NCBI GenBank assembly: GCA_963700495.1 | Contig: CAVOXT010000001.1 | Span: 496,001 to 560,000 of the forward strand | Length of the DNA: 64,000 bases | Source: JACCTU01 sp963700495 | GTDB taxonomy: Bacteria; Actinomycetota; Thermoleophilia; Gaiellales; Gaiellaceae | Direction of reading: 5' to 3' | Shown here: positions 1-8,670 of the stretch, piece by piece | Layout of the letters: each line of letters begins with the position of its first letter | Position numbering within the stretch: the first letter of the stretch is position 1 | The notes under the pieces: generated by a model | What the model saw: only the letters and a program-made list of their open reading frames with translations | Databases searched by the model: none | What the model was told of the DNA's origin: nothing | Made by a program: the position numbers and the translations under genes

Positions 1-495
1 ACGATCCGGATGCCCGTGCACGTCGTCGAGAAGCTGAACAAGATCGCACGGGCCGAGCGCAAGCTGCGTGCCGAGCTCGGACGCGAGCCGCTGGCCGTCG
101 AGATCGGGCGCGAGCTCGAGCTCTCGCCGGAGGAGGTCGAGCAGATCCGCCGCAGCGCGCAGACGCCCGTCTCGCTCGAGAAGCCCGTCGGCGACGAGGA
201 AGAGTCCGAGTTCGGGCACTTCATCACCGACGAGTCGGCACCGGCTCCCGAAGAGGAGGCCGAGACGACGCTGCGCAAGGAGGCGCTCAAGAAGGTGCTC
301 GCGATGCTCTCGCCGCGCGAACGCGCCGTGCTCGAGCTTCGCTACGGCCTCGACGGGAAGCCGCCGCGCACGCTCGACGAGGTTGGGCGGACGTTCAACG
401 TCACCCGCGAGCGGATCCGGCAGATCGAGAACCAGAGCCTGAAGAAGCTGCGGGCGTTGTCGGACAGTCAGACGCTCCGCGACGCGGCTGCGTAG
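1..495 (+). CDS. sigA: Primary RNA polymerase sigma factor, C-terminal part
   Basis: Core promoter-recognition subunit, cut by the window start; the reading frame is already open at base 1. What remains is sigma region 3 (start, MPVHVVEKLNK) and region 4: LSPRERAVLELRYGL, then the -35 recognition helix-turn-helix with VTRERIRQIE and a terminal LKKLR. The spacing and the RIRQIEN motif are those of group 1 sigma-70 (RpoD/SigA/HrdB), so a housekeeping sigma is likelier than an alternative one. The next gene begins within about 60 bases, possibly co-transcribed. Confidence 0.9.
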   Translation, partial: TIRMPVHVVEKLNKIARAERKLRAELGREPLAVEIGRELELSPEEVEQIRRSAQTPVSLEKPVGDEEESEFGHFITDESAPAPEEEAETTLRKEALKKVLAMLSPRERAVLELRYGLDGKPPRTLDEVGRTFNVTRERIRQIENQSLKKLRALSDSQTLRDAAA

Positions 496-556
496 ACTTC
501 CGCGCCTGACCACGGCGCAACTCGAAGAGCTCTACGACCTCCTGCGTATTCCCAGT

Positions 557-1832
557 GTGAGCGCCGACGCGTCTCACGCGGACGACGTGCGTCGCGCCGG
601 CGAGTGGGTGCGCGACCTCGTCAGGACCGCCGGAGAGGCGGAGCTCGTCGAGACGAGGAGCCAGCCGCTCGTGATCGGCGAGATCCCGGCGTCAAAGAGC
701 CCGGAGACCGCGCCGACGGTCCTGGTCTACGGCCACTTCGACGTGCAGCCGCCGGCCCCGATCGAGCTCTGGGACAGCGACCCGTTCGAGCCGGAGATCC
801 GCGACGAGTGGGTGTTCGCGCGCGGGGTCGCAGACGACAAGGGCCAGCTGTACGCAGTCCTGCGCGCGGCGATCGATCTCGCGAACGAGGGGGCGCTGCC
901 GGTGAACGTGCGCGTTGCCTCCGACGGGGAGGAGGAGATCGGCGGCGACTCGATCGTCGAGTGGGTGCTCGCGGACGAGCGGGGCGCCGACGTCTGCATC
1001 ATCTTCGACGGCGGCATGGAGCGCCGCGACGTGCCGCAGTTCTGCACCGGTACGCGCGGCTTACTGGCCTTCGACATCTTCGTGCGCACGGGCGAACGCG
1101 ACCTTCACTCCGGGATGTTCGGCAACGCGGCGCTGAACGCGATCCACGCGTTGCATGCTTGCACTCGGCGGGATCCTCCCGCGCGACGGACGCCTGCCCG
1201 AGCCGCTGCGGCAGGGGGTCATTCCCGCCTCGCCGGAGGAGGAGGAAAGCTGGGCCTCGATCCCGAGCGGCGAGGAGATGCTCCGAGGCGCCGGGGCGAC
1301 CCCTTACGACCAGCGCGCTGCGGACGAGTTCTGGCTGCGCACGACGGCGGAACCGTCCGTGGACGTGAACGGGATCCTCGGCGGCAAGCCGGGGCTCCGC
1401 AACACGACGACGGTTACATCCGCGGAGGCGAACTTCACGATCCGGCTGGCGCCGGGGCAGGACGTCGACACGATCCGCCGGGCCTGCGAGCGGCTGCTCC
1501 GGGAGGCCGCGCCTGCGGGCGCAGAGATCGACCTGCAGTACGCCGGGGGCACGCGGGCGTCGGCGGTCGACCCCCAGTCGCCGGCGATCCAGCTCGGCCT
1601 GAAGGCGTTCTCGAAGGTCTTCGGCCGCGAGCCGCTCCTGGTCCGGGGCGGCGGGACGCTGCCGATCATGGCCGCGCTGACGCAGCGCGGCATTCCGGTC
1701 GTCCTCACCGGTGTCGCCCTGCCCGAGTCGAGCGTGCACTCGCCGAACGAGAAGCTCCCGCTCGAGTACCTCGGCAAGGCAAGAGACGCCGCCAGGGAAC
1801 TCTTCCTGGCCTTCGCAGACCTGCCCCGCTAG
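557..1832 (+). CDS. M20-family metallopeptidase (dipeptidase-like), frameshifted
   Basis: Zinc-dependent exopeptidase/deacylase of the M20 (ArgE/DapE/CPG2) family. Metal ligand motifs are all present: GHFDVQP, GVADDKGQ, DGEEEIGG, and the lid-domain RDLHSGMFG; the late VHSPNEK supplies the last histidine. The frame changes near 1154, where deleting one C between TTG and ATG restores a continuous protein of about 425 residues, the normal family length. Homologous-looking sequence (QLEELYDLLRIPSV) is open upstream to about 506, so the GTG at 557 may be too late, but no good ATG/GTG lies upstream. The substrate cannot be deduced. Confidence 0.8.
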
Positions 1833-1845
1833 GCCAGGGCCACCT

Positions 1846-1864
1846 TTCGGGGTCAGACCCCGAA
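1846..1864. repeat. REP-like palindrome, copy 1
   Basis: TTCGGGGTCAGACCCCGAA is a perfect 9-bp inverted repeat around one base, lying between the convergent ends of the M20 gene and the HxlR gene. It could work as a bidirectional terminator hairpin. The same GGGGTC-N-GACCCC core recurs at 2296 and 29154, which favours a dispersed repeat. Confidence 0.6.
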
Positions 1865-1901
1865 TCTCGTCAAGGGTGAAGGTGTGCCGAGTTTGTGACG
1901 A

Positions 1902-2231
1902 TCAGTCCACGAGCCACTGGTGACCGAAGCGGCGCATCTCTTCGATCACCGGGAGCAGGCCGCGGCCCTTCTCCGTCAGCTCGTACTCGACCCGAGGCGG
2001 GCGCTCCGGGTAGCTCCGGCGCTCGACGATCGCCCCCTCCTCGAGCGCGCGGAGGCGCTCGGAGAGCGTGCGGGGGGAGATGCCGGGGCAGGCGGCCTCG
2101 AGCTCGGTGAAGCGCCGAGAACCCTCGGAGAGGTCGTGGATCAGCAACGCCGTCCACTTCGCGCCGAGGATCTCCGTACAGGCGGCCACGGCACAGGAGG
2201 TCGTCTCGTGGGTGGGGAGCATCGTCCGCAT
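1902..2231 (-). CDS. HxlR-family transcriptional regulator
   Basis: 109-aa DNA-binding protein consisting of a single winged helix, the standard HxlR length. Typical motifs are visible: an N-terminal cysteine (AACTEILG), GAKWTALLIHDL, the recognition helix region GISPRTLSERLRALEE and the wing YELTEKGRGLLPV. The N-terminal cysteine suggests possible redox or electrophile sensing, as in HypR/YodB relatives, but this is inference. It is convergent with the peptidase and its target is not obvious; nearest gene on the same strand is phoU, about 90 bases upstream. Confidence 0.85.
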   Translation of the reverse strand: MRTMLPTHETTSCAVAACTEILGAKWTALLIHDLSEGSRRFTELEAACPGISPRTLSERLRALEEGAIVERRSYPERPPRVEYELTEKGRGLLPVIEEMRRFGHQWLVD

Positions 2232-2295
2232 CTCTTCACGAAGTGTAGCGGGGTGTCCCGGTAGGCCAGTGGTGTCACCTGCGCCCCGAAGCGGA

Positions 2296-2308
2296 GGGGT
2301 CTGACCCC
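2296..2308. repeat. REP-like palindrome, copy 2
   Basis: GGGGTCTGACCCC, the complement-orientation copy of the motif at 1846 and 29154, just past the phoU stop. Confidence 0.55.
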
Positions 2309-2321
2309 GTGTTGTTCTCTC

Positions 2322-3003
2322 TTACTCCCCAGGCTCGTTCATGTGGGACGCGTCCGTGAACTCCCGGAACTCGCCGGAGACCAGGTACGCCGTCCGCTCG
2401 CCGATGTCGACCGCGTGGTCGCCGATCCGCTCGAAGCAGCGGGCGACGATGATCATGCGCAGGCCCCACTCGTGAAGCTTGGGGTCGCGGCCGAACGACA
2501 GCACCTGCGACACGAAGTGGCGGTTCGCCCGGTCGATCGAGCTCGTCCAGGTCGACGAGCGTCTCCGCCTGCTCGAGGTTTCGCGCAGCGAACGAGTCGA
2601 GCGAGACGCGGATCATCTCCTCGGCCCGTGAGCCCATCTCATCGAAGGCGTCGACGAACATCCGGTCGGGAGCGACGGGCGGGGCGAGCTTCACGAGCTT
2701 CGCGATCGTCACGCAGTAGTCCCCGATCCGCTCGAGGTGGAGGTTGACGTGCAGAATCGAGAGCACGAGTCGAAGGTCGGACGCGACCGGGGTCTGGCGC
2801 GCGAGGAGCTCCTGGATTCCCTCCTCGATCGCGACGTAGCGCGCGTCGATCTCGTCGTCGAACGCGATCACCTCGTCCGCGAGCTCCTCGTCCTGCTCGA
2901 CGAGTGCGTTCAACGCGCCGCGCAGCGCGCGCAGGCAGAGCGTGCCCTCCTCGTGGATCGACGCCTCGAGCTGGTCGAGCTCTTCCTGGAAGCCGACCCG
3001 CAC
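2322..3003 (-). CDS. phoU: Phosphate transport regulator PhoU, frameshifted
   Basis: PhoU couples the Pst transporter to the PhoR/PhoP two-component system and represses the Pho response when phosphate is ample. Two tandem three-helix PhoU repeats are seen; metal-binding motifs are ERIGDYCVTIAKL in the first and ERIGDHAVDIGERT in the second. The frame breaks near 2538: removing one G turns the junction into ELIDRANRHF, which is what the family has there. The full protein would be about 227 aa, normal length. The start abuts pstB (stop at 3003), so it is the last gene of the pstS-C-A-B-phoU run. Confidence 0.88.
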
Positions 3004-3854
3004 TAGCCGAACCTCCCCGTGACGTAGTCCTCGGTGCGCTTGTCGCCCGGCTGCGTGAAGATCTTGGTCGTCTCGTCGTACTCGACGAGGATGCCGGTCC
3101 GCCGACCTTCCTCAGCGACGTTGACGGAGAAGAACGCGGTCATGTCGGCGACGCGCGCGGCCTGCTGCATGTTGTGCGTGACGATCAGGATCGTGTAGTC
3201 GCGCTTGAGCTCGTGCATGAGGTCTTCGATCCGCGTCGTCGCGATCGGGTCGAGCGCGGAGGCCGGTTCGTCCATCAGGATCACGTCGGGCTCGGTCGCG
3301 AGCGCGCGCGCGATGCAGAGCCGCTGCTGTTGCCCGCCCGAGAGCCCGAGCGCGCTCTTGTCCAGCCGGTCCTTGACCTCGTCCCAGAGCGCCGCGTTTC
3401 GCAGAGCCTGCTCGACGCGCTCGTCGAGCCCTTTCTTCCAACCGAGCACGCGAGGACCGAACGCAACGTTGGCGTAGATCGACTTCGGAAACGGGTTCGG
3501 CTTCTGGAACACCATCCCGATCTGCTTCCGGACCTCAACCGGGTCGACGTCCTTCCCGTAAAGATCCTCGCCATGGTAGAGCACCGTCCCGTGCACCCGC
3601 GCGGTCGGGATCAGGTCGTTCATGTGGTTGAACACGCGGATGAACGTGGACTTGCCGCAGCCCGACGGCCCGATGATCGCGGTCACCTGGCGTGCGTAGA
3701 TCGGCATCGAGACGTCCTGCACCGCCATACTCCCGTCGTACGAGACGCCGGTTCCCTGCACGTCGAAGACGACGTCGCGGCTGCTCGGCGGCGGTGTGCG
3801 GGCCAGGTCCTGTGCGATCTTCACGGTCGAGGGTTGCGGTTCCGTCATGCTCAT
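3003..3854 (-). CDS. pstB: Phosphate ABC transporter ATPase PstB
   Basis: ATPase of the high-affinity phosphate importer. Walker A GPSGCGKST, Q-loop VFQKPNPFPKSIYANVAFG (diagnostic of PstB), signature LSGGQQQRL, Walker B VILMDEPASALDP and the H-loop TH are all intact in 283 aa. The first 30 residues are an unconserved extension; an internal start is possible. It lies between pstA and phoU with one-base spacing on either side, so the operon is translationally tight. Confidence 0.95.
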   Translation of the reverse strand: MSMTEPQPSTVKIAQDLARTPPPSSRDVVFDVQGTGVSYDGSMAVQDVSMPIYARQVTAIIGPSGCGKSTFIRVFNHMNDLIPTARVHGTVLYHGEDLYGKDVDPVEVRKQIGMVFQKPNPFPKSIYANVAFGPRVLGWKKGLDERVEQALRNAALWDEVKDRLDKSALGLSGGQQQRLCIARALATEPDVILMDEPASALDPIATTRIEDLMHELKRDYTILIVTHNMQQAARVADMTAFFSVNVAEEGRRTGILVEYDETTKIFTQPGDKRTEDYVTGRFG

Positions 3855-4724
3855 TCACCATCTCCTCTGGTAGCGGTTCCGCACCCAGATGGCGAGGGCG
3901 TTCAAGCTCATCAAGATGACCAGCAGGACGATAATCGCAGCGGCGGCAAGCTGGCGAAACTCCTCCTGCGGGAGTCTCACCCACTGGTAGATCTGAATCG
4001 GCAGCGCCGTGAACGGTCCGAGGATGGTCGGGTCGAACGTGATGTAGCTGACCGCGCCGATCAGGATCAGGGGCGCCGTCTCGCCGAGACCGCGCGAGAG
4101 CGCCAGGATCGCGCCGGTCGCGATCCCCGGGGCCGCGGCCGGAAGCACTTGGCGCGAAACGACCTGCCACTGGGTGGCGCCGATCGCGTATGCGCCTTGC
4201 CGGATCGAGTCGGGCACGGCGCGAATCGCCTCGCGGGCCGCGATGATCACGGTTGGCAAGACGAGCAGGGTCAGGATCAGGGCGCCCGCGAGCAGCACGC
4301 GCCCGAGACCGATCCCGCGGACGACAAACGCGAGGCCGAGAATCCCGTACACGATCGACGGGACCGCCGCGAGGTTCTGGATGTTCAGCTCGAGCAGCCG
4401 GTTGTACCAGCGGTGCCGGTTCGCGTACTCCTCGAGGTAGATCGCGGTTCCGACGCCGATCGGAACGGCGAACAGGACGAGCATGATCCCGAGGTAGATC
4501 GTCGCGAGGATCGCGGGCTTTGCGCCGGCGATCTCCGGGTCGATCGACGGCGGGCTCGTCAGAAACTCCCACGTAACGTGGCTCCAGCCCTTGGCGAAGA
4601 CGTCGACGAGCAGAGCGAGCAGGGTCGTGAAGCCGACCACGAGCGAGAGCAGCAGTAGGCCCTTGAAGGCGCCTTCCCTGAGGTCCCGGCCGCGGCCCTT
4701 CAACTCGACGGGAGCGCTACTCAT
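3855..4724 (-). CDS. pstA: Phosphate ABC transporter permease PstA
   Basis: Inner-membrane permease of the Pst importer, 289 aa with about six hydrophobic segments. The conserved cytoplasmic EAA-like loop reads REAIRAVPDSIRQGAYAIGATQ (first 20: REAIRAVPDSIRQGAYAIGA), and RGLGETAPLILIGA is the PstA signature that binds PstB. The start overlaps the pstC stop by four bases (ATGA), indicating coupling. Confidence 0.95.
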   Translation of the reverse strand: MSSAPVELKGRGRDLREGAFKGLLLLSLVVGFTTLLALLVDVFAKGWSHVTWEFLTSPPSIDPEIAGAKPAILATIYLGIMLVLFAVPIGVGTAIYLEEYANRHRWYNRLLELNIQNLAAVPSIVYGILGLAFVVRGIGLGRVLLAGALILTLLVLPTVIIAAREAIRAVPDSIRQGAYAIGATQWQVVSRQVLPAAAPGIATGAILALSRGLGETAPLILIGAVSYITFDPTILGPFTALPIQIYQWVRLPQEEFRQLAAAAIIVLLVILMSLNALAIWVRNRYQRRW

Positions 4725-5647
4725 TCGTACTCCTCTCTGAACCGCTCGACGAGACGGATCGAGATCACGTTCAGGATCAGCGTCATCACGAACAGCGCTG
4801 CGCCGACCGCGAAGATCGTCTTGTACTCGAGCGACCCGGTCGGAACATCTCCGGCGCCGGTCGCCGCGATGAACGCAGCCATCGTCTCGACCGCCTCTCG
4901 CGGGTCGAACGAGAGGTTCGGCTGCTGTCCGGCGGCGACGAGGGCGATCATCGTCTCGCCGACCGCGCGCGAGATCCCGAGCACGAATGCGGCGATGACG
5001 CCCGAGATCGCCGCCGGGACGACGATGCGTGTCGCCACGACGCGCCGCGTCGTTCCGAGCGCGAAGGCGCCGTCGCGAAGGTCACGCGGCACGGCGGTCA
5101 TGGCGTCCTCTGAGAGCGACGCGACGGTCGGAATGATCATCACGCCCATGACGAGACCCGCCGAGAGCGCGTTGAAGATGTCGACCTGGATCCCGATGTC
5201 GCGCAGGAGCGGGGTGAAGAAGGTGAGCGCGAAGTACCCGTACACGATCGTCGGAATGCCGGCGAGCACTTCGAGGAGCGGCTTGAGGACACTCCTGGAG
5301 CGCGAGCCGGCATACTCGCTCAGGTAGATCGCTGCGCCGAGACCGAGTGGGATCGCGACGATCACCGCCCAGAACGTGACGGAGAGCGTCCCGACGACGA
5401 GCGGCAGGACGCCGAAGAGCGCCGGCTCGAAGAGCGGCGCCCACTCAGTCCCGGTCAGGAAGTCGACGAGCGAGACGTCCTGGAAGAACTCGTACGCCGG
5501 GATGAACAGCGCGGCGACGATCCCGATCGTCGTGGCGACCGAGATGAGGGCGCAGAGGCCGAGGATCGTCTTGACGACGAGCTCCCCATAGCGGATTCGG
5601 CGCTTTTGGATGCTCGGGGCACCGGTCGTCTCCGCGTGAACCGCCAA
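4721..5647 (-). CDS. pstC: Phosphate ABC transporter permease PstC
   Basis: Second membrane permease, 308 aa, six predicted helices. Shows PstC hallmarks: YLSEYAGSRSRSVLKPLLEV near the first periplasmic loop region, a coupling loop with AMTAVPRDLRDGAFALGTT and SRAVGETMIALVAAG. It follows pstS by one base, and together with PstA would form the heterodimeric channel. Confidence 0.95.
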   Translation of the reverse strand: MAVHAETTGAPSIQKRRIRYGELVVKTILGLCALISVATTIGIVAALFIPAYEFFQDVSLVDFLTGTEWAPLFEPALFGVLPLVVGTLSVTFWAVIVAIPLGLGAAIYLSEYAGSRSRSVLKPLLEVLAGIPTIVYGYFALTFFTPLLRDIGIQVDIFNALSAGLVMGVMIIPTVASLSEDAMTAVPRDLRDGAFALGTTRRVVATRIVVPAAISGVIAAFVLGISRAVGETMIALVAAGQQPNLSFDPREAVETMAAFIAATGAGDVPTGSLEYKTIFAVGAALFVMTLILNVISIRLVERFREEYE

Positions 5648-5648
5648 C

Positions 5649-6597
5649 CTACGCGCTCTCTGCGGCCTGGAGGTCGGCCAACGCCTTCTGCCTCTGCTCG
5701 TCGGTGAGCGGTACGAACTGCGCTGCCGCCGCGATCTCCTGCTCGTTCTCGAGCACGTACTCGAGGAAAGCCTTCACCTCCGGACGCTCGAGCGACGAGT
5801 TCTTGACATAGATGAAGAGCGGGCGCGCGAGCGGCGTGTAGGTCCCGTTCTGAGCGGTCTCAGCCGACGGCGCGACGCAGCCGCCGCCGCCGTCGACCTC
5901 CATCGCCTTGAGCTTGTCCTGGTTCTGCTCGTAGTACGAGAGACCGAAGTAGCCGAGCGCACCCTTGTCGCCGGCGACGCCCTGGACGGTCACGTTGTCG
6001 TCCTCGGTCGCCGAGTAGTCGGAGCGGCTTCGGCCCTCCTCGCCGTTGATCGCCCCGGTGAAGTAGTCGAACGTGCCGGAGTCGGTGCCTGCGCCGTAGA
6101 GTCGCATCTCCTGGTCCGGCCACGACGCGTCGACGTCCTTCCAGGTCTTGACCTTCGAGCCCTGGTCCCAGATCTTCTTCAGCTGCTCGACCGTGAGGCA
6201 GTCCGCCCAGTCGTTCGCCGGGTTCGCGACGACCGTGAGCGCGTCGTTCGCAACGTGAAGCTCGGTGAATGTGACCCCCTTCGCCTCGCACGCGGCCTTC
6301 TCGTCGTCCTCGATCGGGCGGGACGCGTTCGACAGGTCGGTCTCGCCGGCGCAGAAGCGCTCGAAGCCGCCGCCGGTGCCGGAGATCGCCGACCGTCACC
6401 TGGACGCCCGAGTTCTCGCCCTGGAAGCGCTCTGCGGCGGCCGTGGCGTAGGGGCCGACCGTGCTCGAGCCGTCGGCCTCGATCCGTCCCGAGAGATCTC
6501 CACCGGCACCCGTGCCGGTGGCTTCGTCGCCGCCGCCGCACGCCGTGAGGCTGAACGTGAAGAGTGCGCAGAGCAAGATGAATGCGGTCCGGCGCAT
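5649..6597 (-). CDS. pstS: Phosphate-binding lipoprotein PstS, frameshifted
   Basis: Extracytoplasmic phosphate receptor. The N-terminus is a lipoprotein signal peptide with lipobox FSLTAC, cysteine at about residue 20. Phosphate-site motifs are DGSSTVGP, GAGTDSGTFDYF and SNASRP. The frame breaks near 6388: removing one G from GGCGATC restores VTVGISGTGGGF, exactly the sequence in the intact paralogue at 12966-13919. Intact length would be about 315 aa. A three-unit PHO box lies 74-100 bases upstream of the ATG, so this is the phosphate-controlled head of the pst operon. Confidence 0.9.
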
Positions 6598-6670
6598 GCG
6601 TTCGGTGTCCTTTCGTTGCCGGGCGGCACCGATTGTCCGGTGACCTTCCGGCAACGTGGGTCGAGGGCCG

Positions 6671-6697
6671 GTCAACGTCTGGTGAAGATGTTGTGAA
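6671..6697 (-). promoter_or_regulatory. PHO box upstream of pstS
   Basis: Read on the minus strand: TTCAC, N6, TTCAC, N6, TTGAC, with core starts exactly 11 bp apart (plus-strand GTCAA at 6671, GTGAA at 6682 and 6693). This matches the 11-nt direct-repeat units of actinobacterial PhoP sites. It points toward pstS. Binding by the PhoP encoded here is inferred. Confidence 0.8.
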
Positions 6698-6704
6698 ACG
6701 CGGC

Positions 6705-7532
6705 TCAGGCGGCCTGCGGCAGCGCCCGGCCGCGGAGGGCGGCGACAGCCCGGGCGAAGACGTCCTCGCCGGGGAACGAGTAGTCGTCCGTGAAGTCGAC
6801 GGCGCCGTTCAGCTCGAGCACGACGTACGAGCGCCCCCGGTGGAGCAGGTCGACGCCGACGAGGTCCGCCCCGACCGCCGAGGCGGCGGCAAGCGCGAGC
6901 GTGCGCGCACGGCGATCTGCCGTCGCGCGCCGGCGCGTGGCGCCGAGGGCGACGTTCGTCCGCCACTCGCCCGGCGCTGCGACGCGCTCGATCGCGCCGA
7001 CCACCTCGCCGCCGGCGACCAGGACGCGGAGGTCGCAGCCGACGGGTGGGATCAGCTCCTGCACGATCGCGCCGTGGTCTCGGAACCACGCCTCGTCGGC
7101 GAGTGCGCGTAGACAGCGGCGCAGCTGGCTCCGCGTCGCGCACAGGTGGACGTGCCTGCCCCAGCTTCCGAACCGCGGCTTGACGACGGCGGGCAAGCCG
7201 ATCCCGGACGCACTCGCCCCAACCGGCAGGTAGCCGGTCTGGGGGTGGGGAAGGTTGACCTGGCGCAACCGGATCGCGGTGACGAGCTTGTCGTGCATCG
7301 CGACGAGCGCGTCCGGAGCGTTGAGGACGAGCACGCCTCGCCGCTGCAGCTTCCGGAGCGACCAGAGTCCGGGCTCGACCCCGTCGATCGTCGCCTTGAC
7401 GTCGAGACGGGCGAGCGCCACGTCGCCGGGCGTCAGCGTCCGGAGCGCGGCTCCCGGAGAGAGCAGCGGCACGCCGTGCTCTCCGAGCGAGGCGTTCGTT
7501 CCGTGCCGACGGTGTGCGACGACCGCGAGCAT
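6705..7532 (-). CDS. RimK/LysX-like ATP-grasp ligase
   Basis: 275-aa ATP-grasp enzyme that would join a carboxylate to an amine via an acyl-phosphate. Visible features: an N-terminal pre-ATP-grasp segment, PAVVKPRFGSWGRHVHLC (ATP-binding strand and glycine loop), IVQELIPPVGCDLRVLVAGG (adenine contact and Arg), and a metal-binding end VLELNGAVDFTDDY. The order is that of RimK/LysX-type peptide ligases; the substrate is unknown. It sits between the PhoR kinase and pstS with a PHO box in its 5' region, suggesting a role in phosphate starvation, for example cell-envelope or peptide modification (inference). Confidence 0.8.
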   Translation of the reverse strand: MLAVVAHRRHGTNASLGEHGVPLLSPGAALRTLTPGDVALARLDVKATIDGVEPGLWSLRKLQRRGVLVLNAPDALVAMHDKLVTAIRLRQVNLPHPQTGYLPVGASASGIGLPAVVKPRFGSWGRHVHLCATRSQLRRCLRALADEAWFRDHGAIVQELIPPVGCDLRVLVAGGEVVGAIERVAAPGEWRTNVALGATRRRATADRRARTLALAAASAVGADLVGVDLLHRGRSYVVLELNGAVDFTDDYSFPGEDVFARAVAALRGRALPQAA

Positions 7533-7574
7533 CGAACAGGAGGATTAGGGCGATCGCCTCCCGGCGGGCGGGTG

Positions 7575-7601
7575 TTCACGAACGTCTCACCGGACGTTCA
7601 C
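7575..7601 (+). promoter_or_regulatory. PHO box in front of the ATP-grasp gene
   Basis: TTCAC (7575), N6, CTCAC (7586), N6, TTCAC (7597): three cores exactly 11 bp apart. The units read on the plus strand, opposite to the ATP-grasp gene whose start is at 7532. They lie in the only intergenic gap (7533-7635) that could serve it. Confidence 0.7.
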
Positions 7602-7635
7602 CCCTTCTAGAACACTGCTTTCTGGTGAACGCCGC

Positions 7636-8604
7636 CTAGGCGTCGAACCGGCAGCGGATCGTCAGGCCACCTCCGAGCGATCCGCTCGCCTCGACCGTGC
7701 CGCCCGCCGCGGTCACCACGTGCTTGACGATCGCGAGCCCGAGCCCGGTGCCGCGGGACGACCGGGCGCGGTCGGTGCGGTAGAAGCGCTCGAACAGCCG
7801 CGCGAGGTCGCCCTCCGCGACGCCCTGGCCGTCGTCTGCGACGGTGAGCCAGAGCTCGCCGTCCCGTCGCTCGGCCGAGATGCGGCAGCGGGCGCCTCTA
7901 CCTGCGTAGCGAATCGAGTTCGACGCGAGGTTCTCGAGCACGACGCGCAGCATCCGGGGCCGAAGTGGGACCTCGAGCCCGTCAGGGACGTCGACGACGA
8001 TCGCGACGTCCGCGCGGTCGGCCGAGTCGGCCAGCGACCTGACCACCTCGTCGGCGGTCGGCCGGATCGGCGTCGTCCCGAGCCCGACGACGTGCCGGCC
8101 CGTCTCGAGCTCCGAAAGAAAGAGCACGTCGTCGATCAGCTCGCCGATCTCCTCGATCTCGTTACGCGCGCGGTCGATCAGCTCCTGCGGGTCCTCGCCG
8201 GGGAGAGCGGCCGACTCGAGCAGCGAGAGCAGGCGCGCCAGCGGTGTTCGGAGCTCGTGCGAGACGGCCGCCGTGAAGCCTGCGCGGAGCTCGTCGTAGG
8301 CGGCGTTCTCGGACGGCTCGCTCAGGTAGACGAGCGACTCCTTCCTCCCGAGCGCCTCGTATGGAACCTCGACCGGGCGGCGGCCGCTCAGCGCGGAGTC
8401 CGGCAGCCGCAGACCGAGATCGAGATCGGTCAGCGCCTCACGCGCACGGCGGCTTGCGGCGACGACCCGTCCCTCGCTGTCGAGCACGACCAGGATCTCG
8501 CGGCTCTCCTCGATCGCCGCGAGGCCCCGTGCGGCCTCGAACACCATGCGCTCAGGTTCGGCTTCCAGAGCCGGTTCCCGCGGCCCGAAGAGCCTCTTCA
8601 CCAT
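7636..8604 (-). CDS. phoR: PhoR-like sensor histidine kinase without membrane anchor
   Basis: 322-aa histidine kinase. A PAS-like sensor region (about residues 30-115, ILVVLDSEGRVVAASRRA) is followed by the HisKA phospho-acceptor helix (SHELRTPLARLL), N-box ENLASNSIRYAG, G1 DDGQGVAEGD, F-box FERFYR and G2 GTGLGLAIV. No hydrophobic segment is present, so it is predicted cytosolic, unlike most PhoR proteins; sensing is probably through PhoU/Pst. It is divergent from phoP, and the PHO box between them overlaps its ATG. Another start downstream cannot be ruled out. Confidence 0.85.
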   Translation of the reverse strand: MVKRLFGPREPALEAEPERMVFEAARGLAAIEESREILVVLDSEGRVVAASRRAREALTDLDLGLRLPDSALSGRRPVEVPYEALGRKESLVYLSEPSENAAYDELRAGFTAAVSHELRTPLARLLSLLESAALPGEDPQELIDRARNEIEEIGELIDDVLFLSELETGRHVVGLGTTPIRPTADEVVRSLADSADRADVAIVVDVPDGLEVPLRPRMLRVVLENLASNSIRYAGRGARCRISAERRDGELWLTVADDGQGVAEGDLARLFERFYRTDRARSSRGTGLGLAIVKHVVTAAGGTVEASGSLGGGLTIRCRFDA

Positions 8605-8623
8605 CTCGTCACCAGTTTCTCAC
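8597..8623 (+). promoter_or_regulatory. PHO box between phoR and phoP
   Basis: TTCAC (8597), N6, GTCAC (8608), N6, CTCAC (8619), cores 11 bp apart and pointing at phoP, whose ATG is 48 bases beyond. The first unit covers the phoR start codon, so bound PhoP could activate itself while blocking phoR (inference). Confidence 0.78.
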
Positions 8624-8670
8624 CGCGTATGAACCCTCCGGCTCCGACTTCGTGACGATCATCCGGGCAG

